Source: Thermoanaerobaculia bacterium
GTDB lineage: Bacteria; Acidobacteriota; Thermoanaerobaculia; UBA5066
Assembly: GCA_022071945.1 (NCBI GenBank)
Contig: JAJVIN010000001.1
Span: 1-64,000 of the forward strand
Direction: 5' to 3'
Length of the DNA stretch: 64,000 bases
Shown: positions 33,327-42,347 of the stretch, in pieces
Layout of the letters: every line of letters begins with the position of its first letter
Numbering within the stretch: the stretch's first letter is position 1
The notes under the pieces: generated by a model
What the model saw: the letters and a program-made list of their open reading frames with translations, nothing else
Told to the model about the DNA's origin: nothing
Database searches by the model: none
Made by a program: the position numbers and the translations under genes

Positions 33327-36300
33327 CCTCCCCCCATTTGGAGAAGGCATTCGAGGACGGTATCGAAGCGGCTCTCCTCGCCTCGGACGGGTGGAAGAAG
33401 GGTGACCCCGCAGACTTCAACGCCGAGCTGGCCGTCATCCCGAAGGACCTCTTCGGCTACATCCGGGACACCCAGCCTGACCTCTGGAAGACCCTGGCCG
33501 CCCAGCACAAGGGGGACCTCGAAGGCCCCCTCCTCGACGCCCTCACGAAGCACCTCGACTTCAAGGGGACCCTCGACGTACTCCGCCACGGGTTCAAGTT
33601 CTTCGGGAAGAAGATCGAGGTCGCCACCTTCAAGCCCGCCCACGGCCTCAACCCGGACATCCTCACCCGGTACGGGATGAACCGGCTGACCGTCACCCGG
33701 CAGGTCAAGTTCGCCGTCGGGGAGGAGAAGTCGATCGACATGCTTCTCAGCCTCAACGGCCTCCCGGTGGCAACCATCGAGCTGAAGAACCCCCTCACGA
33801 GCCAGACGGTCGAGCACGCCGTCGCCCAGTACCGGAACCGGAACCCCAAGCATCGGCTGTTCCAGTTCAAGAAGCGGGCTCTCGTTCACTTCGCCGTGGA
33901 CCCCGATCAGGTCTACATGGCGACCAAGCTGGCCGGGAAGGACACAGTCTTCCTTCCATTCAACCGGGGCAGTCACGGCGGGGCCGGGAATCCCGAGAAC
34001 CCCGGCGGCTACCGGACGGCCTACCTCTGGGAGGAGGTCTGGCAGCGAGAGAGCCTCCTCGACATTCTCGGACGCTTCGCCCACGTCTTCAGCGAAGAGA
34101 AGCAGGTCGCCGGGAAGTCCGTCACCCGGGAGGTCGTGATCTTTCCCCGCTACCACCAGCTCGATGTCGTCCGTCGGCTGGAGGCGGCAGCCCGGGAGCA
34201 CGGTCCGGGCAGAAGCTACCTCGTCCAGCACTCTGCTGGGTCCGGGAAGTCGAACTCCATCGCATGGCTGGCGCACCGGCTCTCCACCCTCCACGGGGCC
34301 AACGACGAGAAGGTCTTCGATTCGGTGGTCGTCATCACCGACCGCCGGGTCCTCGACAAGCAACTCCAGGACACCATCTACCAGTTCGAGCACAAGACCG
34401 GCGTCGTCGCCCGGATCGACGAGAACTCCACCCAGCTCGCCGAAGCCCTCGCCGCCGGGACCCCGATCGTCATCACGACCCTCCAGAAGTTCCCGTTCGT
34501 CACCGAGAAGATCGGGTCGCTCCCGAAGAGGTCCTACGCCGTCATCGTGGACGAGGCCCACTCCAGCCAGACCGGGGAGGGCGCCCGTCAGCTCAAGGAG
34601 GTCCTCGGCGCCAAGACACTGGAGGAGGCCGAGAAGGAAGAGGCAGACTCAGGGGAAGAGACCTCCGAGGACCGGCTCCTGAAGGTCATGGCCTCCCGGG
34701 GACCCCAGAAGAACCTGAGCTTCTTCGCCTTCACGGCCACCCCCAAGGCCAAGACGCTGGAGGTCTTCGGACACCGGGGGCCGGACGGCAAGCCCGCGCC
34801 GTTCCACCTCTACTCCATGAGGCAGGCCATCGAGGAGGGCTTCATCCTCGACGTGCTCCAGGGCTACACGACCTACAAGACCTTCTACCGGCTGGCCAAA
34901 GCCATCGAGGAAGACCCCAAGGTCTCGAAGAAACAGGCGACCCGCCAGCTCGCCCGGTTCATGAGCCTCCACCCCCACAACATTGCCCAGAAGACCGAGG
35001 TCATGGTCGAGCACTTCCGGACGAGCGTGAGGCCCCGAATCGGGGGCAAGGCGAAGGCCATGGTTGTCACAAGCTCGCGCCTCCACGCCGTCCGGTACAT
35101 GCAGGCGTTTCAGAAGTACCTCTCCGAGAAGGGCTACAAGGACATCGGTGTTCTCGTGGCCTTCTCGGGCACCGTGCAGGACCCGGACGTGGCGACCCTC
35201 AGCTACACCGAGGTCGGGATGAACCAGGGAATCAGGGAGGGGGAGCTGCCGGGCCGGTTCGCCACGGACGAATTCCAGATCCTTCTTGCCGCGAACAAGT
35301 TCCAGACCGGGTTCGACCAACCCCTCCTTCACACGATGTACGTGGACAAGCGGCTCTCCGGGGTTCAGGCCGTCCAGACCCTCTCGCGGCTGAACCGGGT
35401 GGCTCCGGGCAAGGAGGACACCTTCGTCCTCGACTTCGTGAACGAGGCCGAGGAGATCCAGAGGTCGTTCCAGCCCTACTACGAGCAGACGATCGTGGCA
35501 GAGACGGCGGACCCGAACCGGCTGTACGAGCTTCATCACGAGCTGGAGTCGGCGCAGGTCTTCTCGCCCGGGGAGGTCGAGGGCCTCTGCAAGGTCTTCT
35601 ACACCCCGAAGGAGAAGCAGACCCCGTCGGATCAGGCCCGGATGTACGGCTACCTCAACCCTGGCGTGGACCGGTTCGTGGCTCTCGAAGAGAAGAAGCA
35701 GGAGGAGTTTCGATCTGCCCTGAAGGGGTACGTCGGGCTCTATTCGTTCCTCTCCCAGATCATGCCGTTCACGGATCCGGATCTGGAGAAGCTCTACACC
35801 TTCGGCCGGTTCCTCCAGCTCAAGCTCCCGCAGGATCCCAAGCGTGACCCCCTCGACCTGCAAGGAGAGGTTGCCCTGAAGTACTACCGGCTCGACAAGA
35901 CCAGCGAGGGCCGGATCGAACTCAGGGTGGCGGAACCCGCCGCGATCCACGGCCCGGCGCAGGTCGGGAGCCGGAAGGGCAAGGACGATGAGGCCCCTCT
36001 GTCCGAGATCATCGACATCTTGAATGAGAGGTTCGGGACGAACTTCACGAAGGCCGACCAGCTCTTCTTCGATCAGGTCACGGAGAAAGCCAAGACCGAC
36101 AAGGAAGTCCTCCAGAAAGCCGGGGCGAACGCTTTCGACAACTTCGCCCTCTCGATCAAGGAGAAGGTCTTGGACCTGATGATCGAGCGGATGGACGAGA
36201 ACGCCGGGATCGTGGCCCGGTTCATGAACGAGCCCGAGTTCCAGAGCCTCGCGTTTCGGGAACTGGCAAAGAAGATCTATGAGGGGGCCAGGGCTGGGGG

Positions 36301-36352
36301 TGGTCCTCCGGCCGGATCGGCCCCCGCGAAGGCGGCACCGGGCGCACCGTAG
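33323..36352 (+). CDS. hsdR: Type I restriction endonuclease and translocase subunit HsdR
   Basis: The 1009-residue HsdR has an N-terminal PD-(D/E)xK nuclease with SIDMLL and the ExK motif ATIELKN. The SF2 translocase has Walker A HSAGSGKS (Lys309), Walker B DEAH from Asp410 and FTATPKAKT. A helicase C-terminal half (ILLAANKFQTGFDQP, LSRLNRV) and a C-terminal helical domain that docks to HsdM follow. It pulls DNA through the complex and cuts unmodified DNA at a distance. All key motifs are intact, so the system looks complete. The gene follows hsdS with an ATGA overlap, and 232 bp separate it from the ABC-3C operon. Confidence 0.95.
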   Translation: MTSPHLEKAFEDGIEAALLASDGWKKGDPADFNAELAVIPKDLFGYIRDTQPDLWKTLAAQHKGDLEGPLLDALTKHLDFKGTLDVLRHGFKFFGKKIEVATFKPAHGLNPDILTRYGMNRLTVTRQVKFAVGEEKSIDMLLSLNGLPVATIELKNPLTSQTVEHAVAQYRNRNPKHRLFQFKKRALVHFAVDPDQVYMATKLAGKDTVFLPFNRGSHGGAGNPENPGGYRTAYLWEEVWQRESLLDILGRFAHVFSEEKQVAGKSVTREVVIFPRYHQLDVVRRLEAAAREHGPGRSYLVQHSAGSGKSNSIAWLAHRLSTLHGANDEKVFDSVVVITDRRVLDKQLQDTIYQFEHKTGVVARIDENSTQLAEALAAGTPIVITTLQKFPFVTEKIGSLPKRSYAVIVDEAHSSQTGEGARQLKEVLGAKTLEEAEKEEADSGEETSEDRLLKVMASRGPQKNLSFFAFTATPKAKTLEVFGHRGPDGKPAPFHLYSMRQAIEEGFILDVLQGYTTYKTFYRLAKAIEEDPKVSKKQATRQLARFMSLHPHNIAQKTEVMVEHFRTSVRPRIGGKAKAMVVTSSRLHAVRYMQAFQKYLSEKGYKDIGVLVAFSGTVQDPDVATLSYTEVGMNQGIREGELPGRFATDEFQILLAANKFQTGFDQPLLHTMYVDKRLSGVQAVQTLSRLNRVAPGKEDTFVLDFVNEAEEIQRSFQPYYEQTIVAETADPNRLYELHHELESAQVFSPGEVEGLCKVFYTPKEKQTPSDQARMYGYLNPGVDRFVALEEKKQEEFRSALKGYVGLYSFLSQIMPFTDPDLEKLYTFGRFLQLKLPQDPKRDPLDLQGEVALKYYRLDKTSEGRIELRVAEPAAIHGPAQVGSRKGKDDEAPLSEIIDILNERFGTNFTKADQLFFDQVTEKAKTDKEVLQKAGANAFDNFALSIKEKVLDLMIERMDENAGIVARFMNEPEFQSLAFRELAKKIYEGARAGGGPPAGSAPAKAAPGAP

Positions 36353-36395
36353 TTGGGAATCGCGGAGGTCCCTCGCTCCGCTAGCTCGCTACCAG

Positions 36396-36424
36396 GTTTT
36401 CCTCACGCACGTGGGGATGGACCG
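36396..36424 (+). repeat. Solitary type I-E-like CRISPR repeat
   Basis: The 29-nt sequence begins GTTTTCCTCACGC and ends ACGTGGGGATGGACCG. Its stem (CCTCAC/GTGGGG) and 3' end match type I-E repeats; the last part equals the Thermus I-E repeat end as I remember it. No second copy is found one repeat-spacer unit (about 61 bp) away on either side, and no cas gene lies in the window. It is therefore a relic or a lone functional repeat, not an array. The rest of the 232-bp gap holds only a short GC hairpin (36362-36381). Confidence 0.55.
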
Positions 36425-36584
36425 CACCCGCAATATCAGGCGAAGAGCCCCTCGAAACCCAAGAACTTGCGAATCTAGAGTTCGCACGAAGATCGGACCG
36501 TGAGCTTCGCGGCCTCTATCACGCCATCAGTGCTGTTGCGGCAATCCCCGAGATGGCGGGGTGTGGTGTAGCCTCAGCGCGAGC

Positions 36585-37478
36585 ATGCTCCCGCGGTCCC
36601 AGTACGAGCCCCACCTCCGGCTGCTGTTCTTTGAACGGAGGGGCGAGGAATTTCAGCGGTTCTTCGCAGACCTCATGGAGCGGTGCCACCCGGGCGACTT
36701 CCAGCGGGTGTGTCCGTGGGGGAGCACCGGGGACAAGAAGTGCGACGGCTACCTCAGCTCGGCTGAGGTTGTCTTCCAGGTTTACGCTCCGAGCACCGAA
36801 GTGCTCACGAGGACGCTGGCGAAGATCCGAGAGGACTTTGCGGGGGCGATGGAGCACTGGCCGAGGATGCGCGCGTGGACGTTCGTGCACAACGCCATGG
36901 ACGGCGTCGCTCCCGACGTTCTGCAGGAACTCCAGCGCCTTCAGCTTGAGAACCCCTCAATCAGGATAGGACGGATGGGGCATGCAGAGATCCGCGAGAA
37001 GGCTTTCGAACTCGACGACGAACACCTCGTGGCCTTGCTCGGGGCACCCGTCACCCTCGTAGACCTTCTCCGGGTTGGATTCCCCGACCTCCAGCCCGTC
37101 ATCGCTCACATTGCAGCTGCGGCCGACATCCCACCAGACGACTTGCGGCCCGTGCCGTTGACGAAGCTCGACCGAAACCACCTCGATCCATCCACTCGCG
37201 ACTACCTGCTCCTCGGGATGAAGCGAGCTGCCCTCGTGGGGAGCTATTTCGCCCAGGCGCACGACCCCACGCTCGGCGACAGGATCGCGGCAACCTTCCG
37301 CGAGCAGTACCAGACGCTGAAGGCACAGCGCTACGCTCCCGACGACATCCTCTACCAGCTCCTCCTGCTCGCCGGGGGGCGAGCGAGGGCGCCTGCGCGC
37401 CAAGAAGCTGCCACCCTCGCCGTGCTCGCGTACCTCTTCGAGCAATGCGACATCTTCGAACGGCCGGACGACCCATGA
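36585..37478 (+). CDS. ABC-3C system component with nuclease-like N-terminal domain
   Basis: The 297-residue protein (ATG 36585, or a start 24 bp earlier) is the first gene of an ABC-three-component operon. The N-terminal domain carries PWGSTGDKKCDGYL then VVFQVYAP, the core pattern of a restriction-endonuclease-like fold (Asp50/Asp54 and Gln65-x-Tyr67 in place of the usual ExK). The C-terminal half is helical with HLDPSTRDYLLLGMKRAALV and DPTLGDRIAATFREQY, typical of ABC-3C C-terminal domains. In these systems this protein is the proposed effector, held in check or triggered by the ATPase. Catalytic competence is uncertain because the Lys is replaced. Confidence 0.78.
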   Translation: MLPRSQYEPHLRLLFFERRGEEFQRFFADLMERCHPGDFQRVCPWGSTGDKKCDGYLSSAEVVFQVYAPSTEVLTRTLAKIREDFAGAMEHWPRMRAWTFVHNAMDGVAPDVLQELQRLQLENPSIRIGRMGHAEIREKAFELDDEHLVALLGAPVTLVDLLRVGFPDLQPVIAHIAAAADIPPDDLRPVPLTKLDRNHLDPSTRDYLLLGMKRAALVGSYFAQAHDPTLGDRIAATFREQYQTLKAQRYAPDDILYQLLLLAGGRARAPARQEAATLAVLAYLFEQCDIFERPDDP

Positions 37479-37723
37479 TTCTGCCAACGAAGCGCATCGC
37501 CGAGGATCGCGCCCTCCTCACGATCGGTGGGCGGGTCCTCACGCTCCTCGACGAGCCCAAGACCGTCTCACAGGTCTGGGACGAGCTGTCGGGCCGCACC
37601 GCGACTGCTCTCACAAGCGCACACCTCACCTTTGACTGGTTCGTGCTCGCCCTCGATCTCCTCTACGCACTTGGTGCGGTGACGTACGATCGCGGCCGCC
37701 TGGCCCGGGTGACCGTCGCATGA
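37475..37723 (+). CDS. ABC-3C system middle component
   Basis: The 82-residue protein starts at 37475, overlapping the previous stop by ATGA, and overlaps the ATPase start the same way. Its sequence (MILPTKRIAEDRALLTIGG, VSQVWDELSG, TFDWFVLALDLLYALGAVTY) fits the small winged-helix-like middle components of ABC-3C systems, which bridge effector and ATPase. Length, gene order and the LDLLYALGAV core all agree. No catalytic residues are expected. Confidence 0.82.
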   Translation: MILPTKRIAEDRALLTIGGRVLTLLDEPKTVSQVWDELSGRTATALTSAHLTFDWFVLALDLLYALGAVTYDRGRLARVTVA

Positions 37724-39483
37724 TCCGTCGTATCTTCAGCAGCCTGCGGTCGTTCAAGACGCTGGAACTCTACGCGGGCCTCAACATCTTGCTCGCAGAA
37801 AGAAGCGTCGGAGCGTCCGAGCGGCAGACGCGCAACGGCGCGGGCAAGACGAGCCTTGTCGAAATCATCCACTTCCTCGCCGGAGGGTCGGTGGACGCGA
37901 AGTCGCTCTTCCGGACAGCCGAGTTCCAGGACGTGGCCTTCGGTGCCGAGTTCGACCTAGCCAGTGAACCCGTCGTTGTCGAGCGCAGCTCGGGTGAGTC
38001 GCGCCGCGTGTACGTCAGCGGGTCGAGCAGCGGGTGGCCGATCGCCCCGGCCGTCGATGGGCACGACGGGCGGACCTTCCTGACGAACGCCGACTGGCTG
38101 CGGACGCTCGGCGCGCTCTGGTTCGGCCTGCGCGACGGCCAAGAGGAGGCCGAAGCCAAGCCCTTCGCGCCATCGTTTCGCTCCCTCTTCTCATACTTCG
38201 TGCGCCGCGAGGGTGCCGGCGCCTTCAAGATGGCGACGCAGCAGAACGACAAGCAGGCCGCGGCTGATGTCCAAGTCAACCTCTCATACCTTCTCGGACT
38301 CGACTGGCGTATCCCCCAGCAGTGGGAGCAGGTTCGACAGCGCGAGCAAGCGATCAAGTCGCTCAGGCGCGCGCTCAAGGAAGCGGGCTTCGGCGGGCTG
38401 CTCCCGGACGTCGCGCGGCTGCGCTCACGGCTCGCCATCGTGGAGCGTAATGCACAGGCCCTCCGGCGCCAGCTTGACGAGTTCCGCGTCCTTGCTGAAT
38501 ACCATGAGCTGGAGCAGGAAGCGAGCGCCACAACGCGGTTCCTGAACGACCTCGCGAACTCGAACGCGATCGACGAGGAGCTTATCGCGGAACTCGAGCG
38601 GGCCGCGCAGGCTGAGGAAGCGTCGTCCGAGACACAGCTCGAGCGCGTGTACGCCGAGGCCGGCGTCGTCCTTCCCGAGCGGATCCAGCGCCGATACGAC
38701 GAGGTCAAGGCGTTTCACGCTTCCGTCATCGCGAACCGGCGGAGCTACCTGGAGAGCGAGCTCATCGCCGCGCGCAGCCGCTGCGAAGAGCGACGCACAC
38801 AGATGGCCGCGCTGGACCGGCGACGCGGGGAGATCATGGCGATCCTGCGCGCCCACGGAGCCCTTGAGCAATTCAGCGCACTCCAGGAGGAGTACGCCCG
38901 CCGTGTCGGCGAGTTCGAGCAACTCCGGAGACAGTTCCAGATGGCCGAGGAGATCGCGGCGACGAGGGCGAGAGCTGAGGTCGAGCGCACGCAGCTCCAC
39001 CTACGGCTCCAGCAGGACTACCACGAGCAGTCGAGCGTGCTGAACGATGCGATCCTTGCGTTCGAGGACGTCTCGAGCGCCCTCTACGAGCGCTCGGGGC
39101 GGCTCACGATCTCGGCATCGGACAAGGGACCGTCGTTCGAGGTCTCGATCCACGGCGGGAAGAGTAAGGGTGTGAACAACATGCAGATCTTCTGCTTCGA
39201 CATGATGCTCATGCGCGTCGTGTCGAAGCGGGCGATGGGACCTCGGTTCCTCGTCCACGACAGCCATCTCTTCGACGGGGTGGACGACCGACAGGTCGCC
39301 AGCGCCCTCGCCATTGGGCAGCGGGAGGCGCAGGAATTGGGCTTCCAGTACCTCGTTACGTTCAACTCCGACGCATTCGAGCGCGTCGCGGGGCTACGTC
39401 CGGTACTGCGGGGCGCCGTCCTCCCTACCAGGCTGAGCGACGCGAGGGAGGATGGGGGACTCTTCGGCTTTAGGTTTGGCTGA
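37720..39483 (+). CDS. DUF2326 family ABC-3C ATPase
   Basis: The 587-residue SMC/Rad50-like ATPase has Walker A RNGAGKTSLVEII (Lys43), a long coiled-coil region between about 200 and 440 (SLRRALKEAGFGG, ELIAARSRCEERRTQMA) and a C-terminal ATPase lobe with FLVHDSHLFDGVDD as the Walker B/D-loop segment, characteristic of DUF2326. In ABC-3C conflict systems it is thought to sense invading nucleic acid or a structural change and control the effector. The three genes form one translationally coupled operon. Codon use is like the neighbouring hsd genes. Confidence 0.86.
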   Translation: MIRRIFSSLRSFKTLELYAGLNILLAERSVGASERQTRNGAGKTSLVEIIHFLAGGSVDAKSLFRTAEFQDVAFGAEFDLASEPVVVERSSGESRRVYVSGSSSGWPIAPAVDGHDGRTFLTNADWLRTLGALWFGLRDGQEEAEAKPFAPSFRSLFSYFVRREGAGAFKMATQQNDKQAAADVQVNLSYLLGLDWRIPQQWEQVRQREQAIKSLRRALKEAGFGGLLPDVARLRSRLAIVERNAQALRRQLDEFRVLAEYHELEQEASATTRFLNDLANSNAIDEELIAELERAAQAEEASSETQLERVYAEAGVVLPERIQRRYDEVKAFHASVIANRRSYLESELIAARSRCEERRTQMAALDRRRGEIMAILRAHGALEQFSALQEEYARRVGEFEQLRRQFQMAEEIAATRARAEVERTQLHLRLQQDYHEQSSVLNDAILAFEDVSSALYERSGRLTISASDKGPSFEVSIHGGKSKGVNNMQIFCFDMMLMRVVSKRAMGPRFLVHDSHLFDGVDDRQVASALAIGQREAQELGFQYLVTFNSDAFERVAGLRPVLRGAVLPTRLSDAREDGGLFGFRFG

Positions 39484-39579
39484 GTCGCCATCTGATGATC
39501 CTCTCGCTGCTCTCGCCTGTGGGCGATACCCGGCTTCGGATCAAAGAAGCCGATGGCTGCACAGGGAGGGGGCGAACGC

Positions 39580-40116
39580 TCACGCCTCGGCCTGAGGTGG
39601 CACGCTGATGCGGCGAAGGAGTTCGGCGGCGACCTCGTGGCTCTTCTGAAGGGCCCTCCGTTCCGCTTCGAGGAGCCGGCGCATGCTCTCTAGCCAGTCT
39701 CCGCCGAGGATTTCCCGAGCGGCGGCGGGAGCGCCCTCGACGGCCCTGATGTAGGCCTCGGTCTTCCCGATCCAGAACGATGAGTCAACCCGGAACCCCT
39801 GGTGGAACTGGATAGCAAGCTCTGCCATTTTCCTGGACGCCGGGTTGGTTCTGAACTCATGATCTCGCATCGCCTCCCCGAGAGCCTTCAGTTTGAGCGT
39901 CAGGTTGAGGTGTACGCAGAGGATTCGTTCGATCTCTGCTCTGCCAGCCGGCGTGATCTCTGACTCGCATGTCCGGCAGAGTCGGTATGTGAGGGGATGC
40001 CCCCATGCAGCGGCCTCCGGGGACTCGGCCGCACTCACCTCGACCACGTTGACCTTCTGGGGGCCTGGATCGAGATTCTTGCTGCATCTCCAGCACTTGA
40101 ACTGCTCTTGTGTCAT
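39580..40116 (-). CDS. Hypothetical zinc-ribbon protein
   Basis: The 178-residue protein has a ribosome site (GGAGG) and an N-terminal zinc ribbon with Cys8, Cys11 (CWRC) and Cys47, Cys50 (CRTC), followed by a helical domain (LNLTLKLKALGEAM, AAAREILGGDWLESMRRLLEAERRAL). No family is recognised. It lies on the opposite strand to the ABC-3C operon and converges with it, so it is probably a separate cargo gene. A nucleic-acid or protein-binding role is possible because of the ribbon, but nothing supports a specific function. Confidence 0.65.
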   Translation of the reverse strand: MTQEQFKCWRCSKNLDPGPQKVNVVEVSAAESPEAAAWGHPLTYRLCRTCESEITPAGRAEIERILCVHLNLTLKLKALGEAMRDHEFRTNPASRKMAELAIQFHQGFRVDSSFWIGKTEAYIRAVEGAPAAAREILGGDWLESMRRLLEAERRALQKSHEVAAELLRRISVPPQAEA

Positions 40117-40186
40117 ACATCCTCCGTTCGCTTAGTCGTTCTCGCGCATGTTGGGATTCCGTTTGGTGAGAAGCCGAAGGCCGGCC

Positions 40187-41686
40187 TCATTTCTTGACCG
40201 CGCTGCCGTCGGCAAGCCCGCAGACAGAGCCTGCATCTCTCTTGAAGGAATATGCCTGGTTCGTTCGGAGCACTCGGAACGTGACGGCATACTCGAGATC
40301 AGAAAGGGCGGAGTGGAAAACAAGGAAGCTATCCCCTCCGAAGTCCAGGACCTTGACGAATACCTCCGGATTCGATGCGGAGTCGAACCAGAAGTAACCG
40401 TACTGGTCCATCTGCTTAACCGGCGTCCCGACACCGGCCGTTCCGCTGTACTGGTTCTTCCAGACAAGTGACACCGCCACACGCCCTCCCGCCAACAGCA
40501 TCTCTGGGTCTCCATCGGGTCCGGAGAACCACGCGGTCGTCTTCCGATCCATGTTGACCGTGAGCGTGCACGGCGAGCCGAACGAGCAGTCGCCATCCCA
40601 TCCATTGAAGTAGCCTCCGGCCTTCGGATGAGCACTGAGTTCCACCTTTTCACCTGTGACGAACGTTCCTGCGCAGAATGGACCGCACAGAATGCCGCCC
40701 GGTTGGCCGGACACAACCCCGGATCCCACCTTCTTGACCTCGAGGCGGTGGGAGGGGAGCGGGATGTCGGTCTCGATCGCGTAATCGTCAATCCGGAAGC
40801 CGTACCCTTCCTGGACGATGCGATCGCTCTTGAACGCGACGCCAAAGGTCACAGCGTCTCTGGAGGCGAGATCGCCGAGCTCGCCCCATTTGCGGACATT
40901 CGCTTCCAGGCGGAACCAAGCTGGCCAATCACCGAAGGTGACGTAGCCATAGTCGCTGTCTCCCACCATCGCGAAGACGTACACGAAGTCATGGAGATAG
41001 ATCGAGGACTCTGATCTCCCCTTCACATAGCACGAGACGAGTCCGGACGCCGCGCCACGAACCAGCGAGGTCGCCGGAACCGCGAGCACGGACAAAACGG
41101 ACGCGGGGTAGCTTCCTGAGCAGGTGAGGACGGATCCTGCCGTCCCCCCCCGCAGGAGGTCCAGGGAGTACTGACCAGTTCGCGCCTCGCATCGGGAGGC
41201 TACGGGCTGGTACGGTTCTCCCGGCGTAAGGACCTGCCACTTGTCGAGCCGTCCGGTTTCGAACCCGTCTGAGAAAGCCACCGACCTCGGGACCTCCGAG
41301 ATCGGAGCGGCCGCCGAAGGGGCAGGTCTCTCGACCGATCTCAGGAGGTCCTTGGCGGGGAGCTTCGCCAGGAAGCGACTCCTTGCCATCTCCGCAGAGC
41401 TCGAAAGAACGAAGTCACCCAGCGACTCTTCCTTCTGGCCCAAGGCGTCTGTCTGGCTGGCGAGTCGGAAAGCCCGAACAATCCCCAAGTCAGGGAACCA
41501 GAATCCGGCGTCCGCCGTCGAAAACGCCTGTTCTGCCTCAGCTTGGGTCTTGGCGGGAGATTCCATGCTCGTCCCCGTTCTGGATGCCAGCTCGACTTGG
41601 ACGAGCGGACCTGTACCCTCCGCCAGCGCCGGAAGGAACAAGGCCCAGATGATCAGCACGAATGCACGGCTCTGAAATCGCGACAC
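40187..41686 (-). CDS. Secreted cargo protein with InlB-like repeat and NPEVFVKVLDFG C-terminal domain
   Basis: The GTG at 41686 lies 8 bp after AAGGAG, a better start than the TTG two codons upstream, and gives 499 residues. It has a signal peptide (AFVLIIWALFLPALA), a beta-rich middle part (FSDGFETGRLDKWQVLTPG), and a divergent InlB B-repeat-like segment (FNGWDGDCSFGSPCTLTVNM). The C-terminal domain of about 100 residues (YGYFWFDSASNPEVFVKVLDFGG...LSDLEYAVTF) is shared with the giant NHL-lipase protein outside the island. It is exported, and the repeated C-terminal domain may have a role in surface attachment or sorting. No enzymatic motif is visible. Confidence 0.75.
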   Translation of the reverse strand: MSRFQSRAFVLIIWALFLPALAEGTGPLVQVELASRTGTSMESPAKTQAEAEQAFSTADAGFWFPDLGIVRAFRLASQTDALGQKEESLGDFVLSSSAEMARSRFLAKLPAKDLLRSVERPAPSAAAPISEVPRSVAFSDGFETGRLDKWQVLTPGEPYQPVASRCEARTGQYSLDLLRGGTAGSVLTCSGSYPASVLSVLAVPATSLVRGAASGLVSCYVKGRSESSIYLHDFVYVFAMVGDSDYGYVTFGDWPAWFRLEANVRKWGELGDLASRDAVTFGVAFKSDRIVQEGYGFRIDDYAIETDIPLPSHRLEVKKVGSGVVSGQPGGILCGPFCAGTFVTGEKVELSAHPKAGGYFNGWDGDCSFGSPCTLTVNMDRKTTAWFSGPDGDPEMLLAGGRVAVSLVWKNQYSGTAGVGTPVKQMDQYGYFWFDSASNPEVFVKVLDFGGDSFLVFHSALSDLEYAVTFRVLRTNQAYSFKRDAGSVCGLADGSAVKK

Positions 41687-41999
41687 GATCAAACTCCTTC
41701 AACCCGTACCTCTCTGGAATGCCAGGTCACGGGTCTATGGAAACCTAGCCCTGGGGGGCGGACAGATGGTGTCCTGGGGCCCCGGGCCGTTGCCCTATAA
41801 GTGTGTGTTGGAAGGTGATTTCGAGACAGATGCAGATGAATCATTGCTTGTGGATCAAATGATTCACGCCGCCTCGGCCCGTTCCCACTCCCCCGCACCC
41901 TCGCCACAGCCAGGGGCGCGAGGTTCTGCTGCGTCCGATTCCGCGGCCAATCGACGAGTCGGCCCACAGGGCGCACCGCGGTGAGTGATTCCGGTTCCC
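41687..41999. other. Intergenic region with inverted repeat and duplicated promoter-like block
   Basis: No gene is supported. It holds inverted-repeat copy B (41760-41774) and, at 41794-41828, a block beginning cctataagtg and ending gatttcgagaca that recurs at 42639-42672. Read on the minus strand this gives an AT-containing box upstream of the inverted repeat and the secreted-protein gene. Confidence 0.5.
41760..41774 (-). repeat. 15-bp inverted-repeat element, copy B
   Basis: On the minus strand GGACACCATCTGTCC followed by GCCCCC, 74 bp upstream of the secreted-protein gene. It differs from copy A by one base in the centre. Confidence 0.6.
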
Positions 42000-42305
42000 C
42001 TACTGCTTGGGGGGAGGTGGGCCGTTCAGCTCCAGGCTTCGGCGGTGAATCTGTTCGCGGCGGGCCTGCTTACGCGCTTCTTCCTCCGCAGCCAAACTAG
42101 CTCTAACCCTTTCCGCTTCAGCCCTCTGGAACGCCTCGCGATTCTGCGCCTCGATCTTCTGCCGTTCGGCGAGTTCGTAGTCGCTGCCCACGATCTTGGC
42201 TCGTATCTTCGCGACATCGTCCGCAATCTGGAAGAACCGGAGAACCATGAGGAGCTGAATGATCACGACGATCGCGATGACACCCAATAGGATCAGACTC
42301 GGCAT
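42000..42305 (-). CDS. Small membrane-anchored coiled-coil protein
   Basis: The 101-residue protein follows an AAGGAGG ribosome site. Residues 5-25 are a transmembrane helix (ILLGVIAIVVIIQLLMVLRFF); the rest is a charged helix rich in Glu, Arg and Ala (RQKIEAQNREAFQRAEAERV) that probably forms a coiled coil, ending PPPPKQ. No family is recognised. The layout (one anchor and one long helix) is seen in small phage or stress proteins, but no function is claimed. It lies between inverted-repeat copies B and C. Confidence 0.65.
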   Translation of the reverse strand: MPSLILLGVIAIVVIIQLLMVLRFFQIADDVAKIRAKIVGSDYELAERQKIEAQNREAFQRAEAERVRASLAAEEEARKQARREQIHRRSLELNGPPPPKQ

Positions 42306-42347
42306 GGGGCCTCCTTACGCTTTCTATTCACTGTAGCCCCGAGGGAC

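Noticed and set aside
36335-36485. A CRISPR array around the repeat at 36396
   Set aside because: No second repeat is found at the expected distance on either side, so only a single repeat-like element is reported.
33323-39483. BREX, DISARM or Zorya system
   Set aside because: The genes match a standard hsdMSR operon and an ABC-3C operon; none of the marker genes of those systems (pglZ, brxC, drmA, zorAB) is present.
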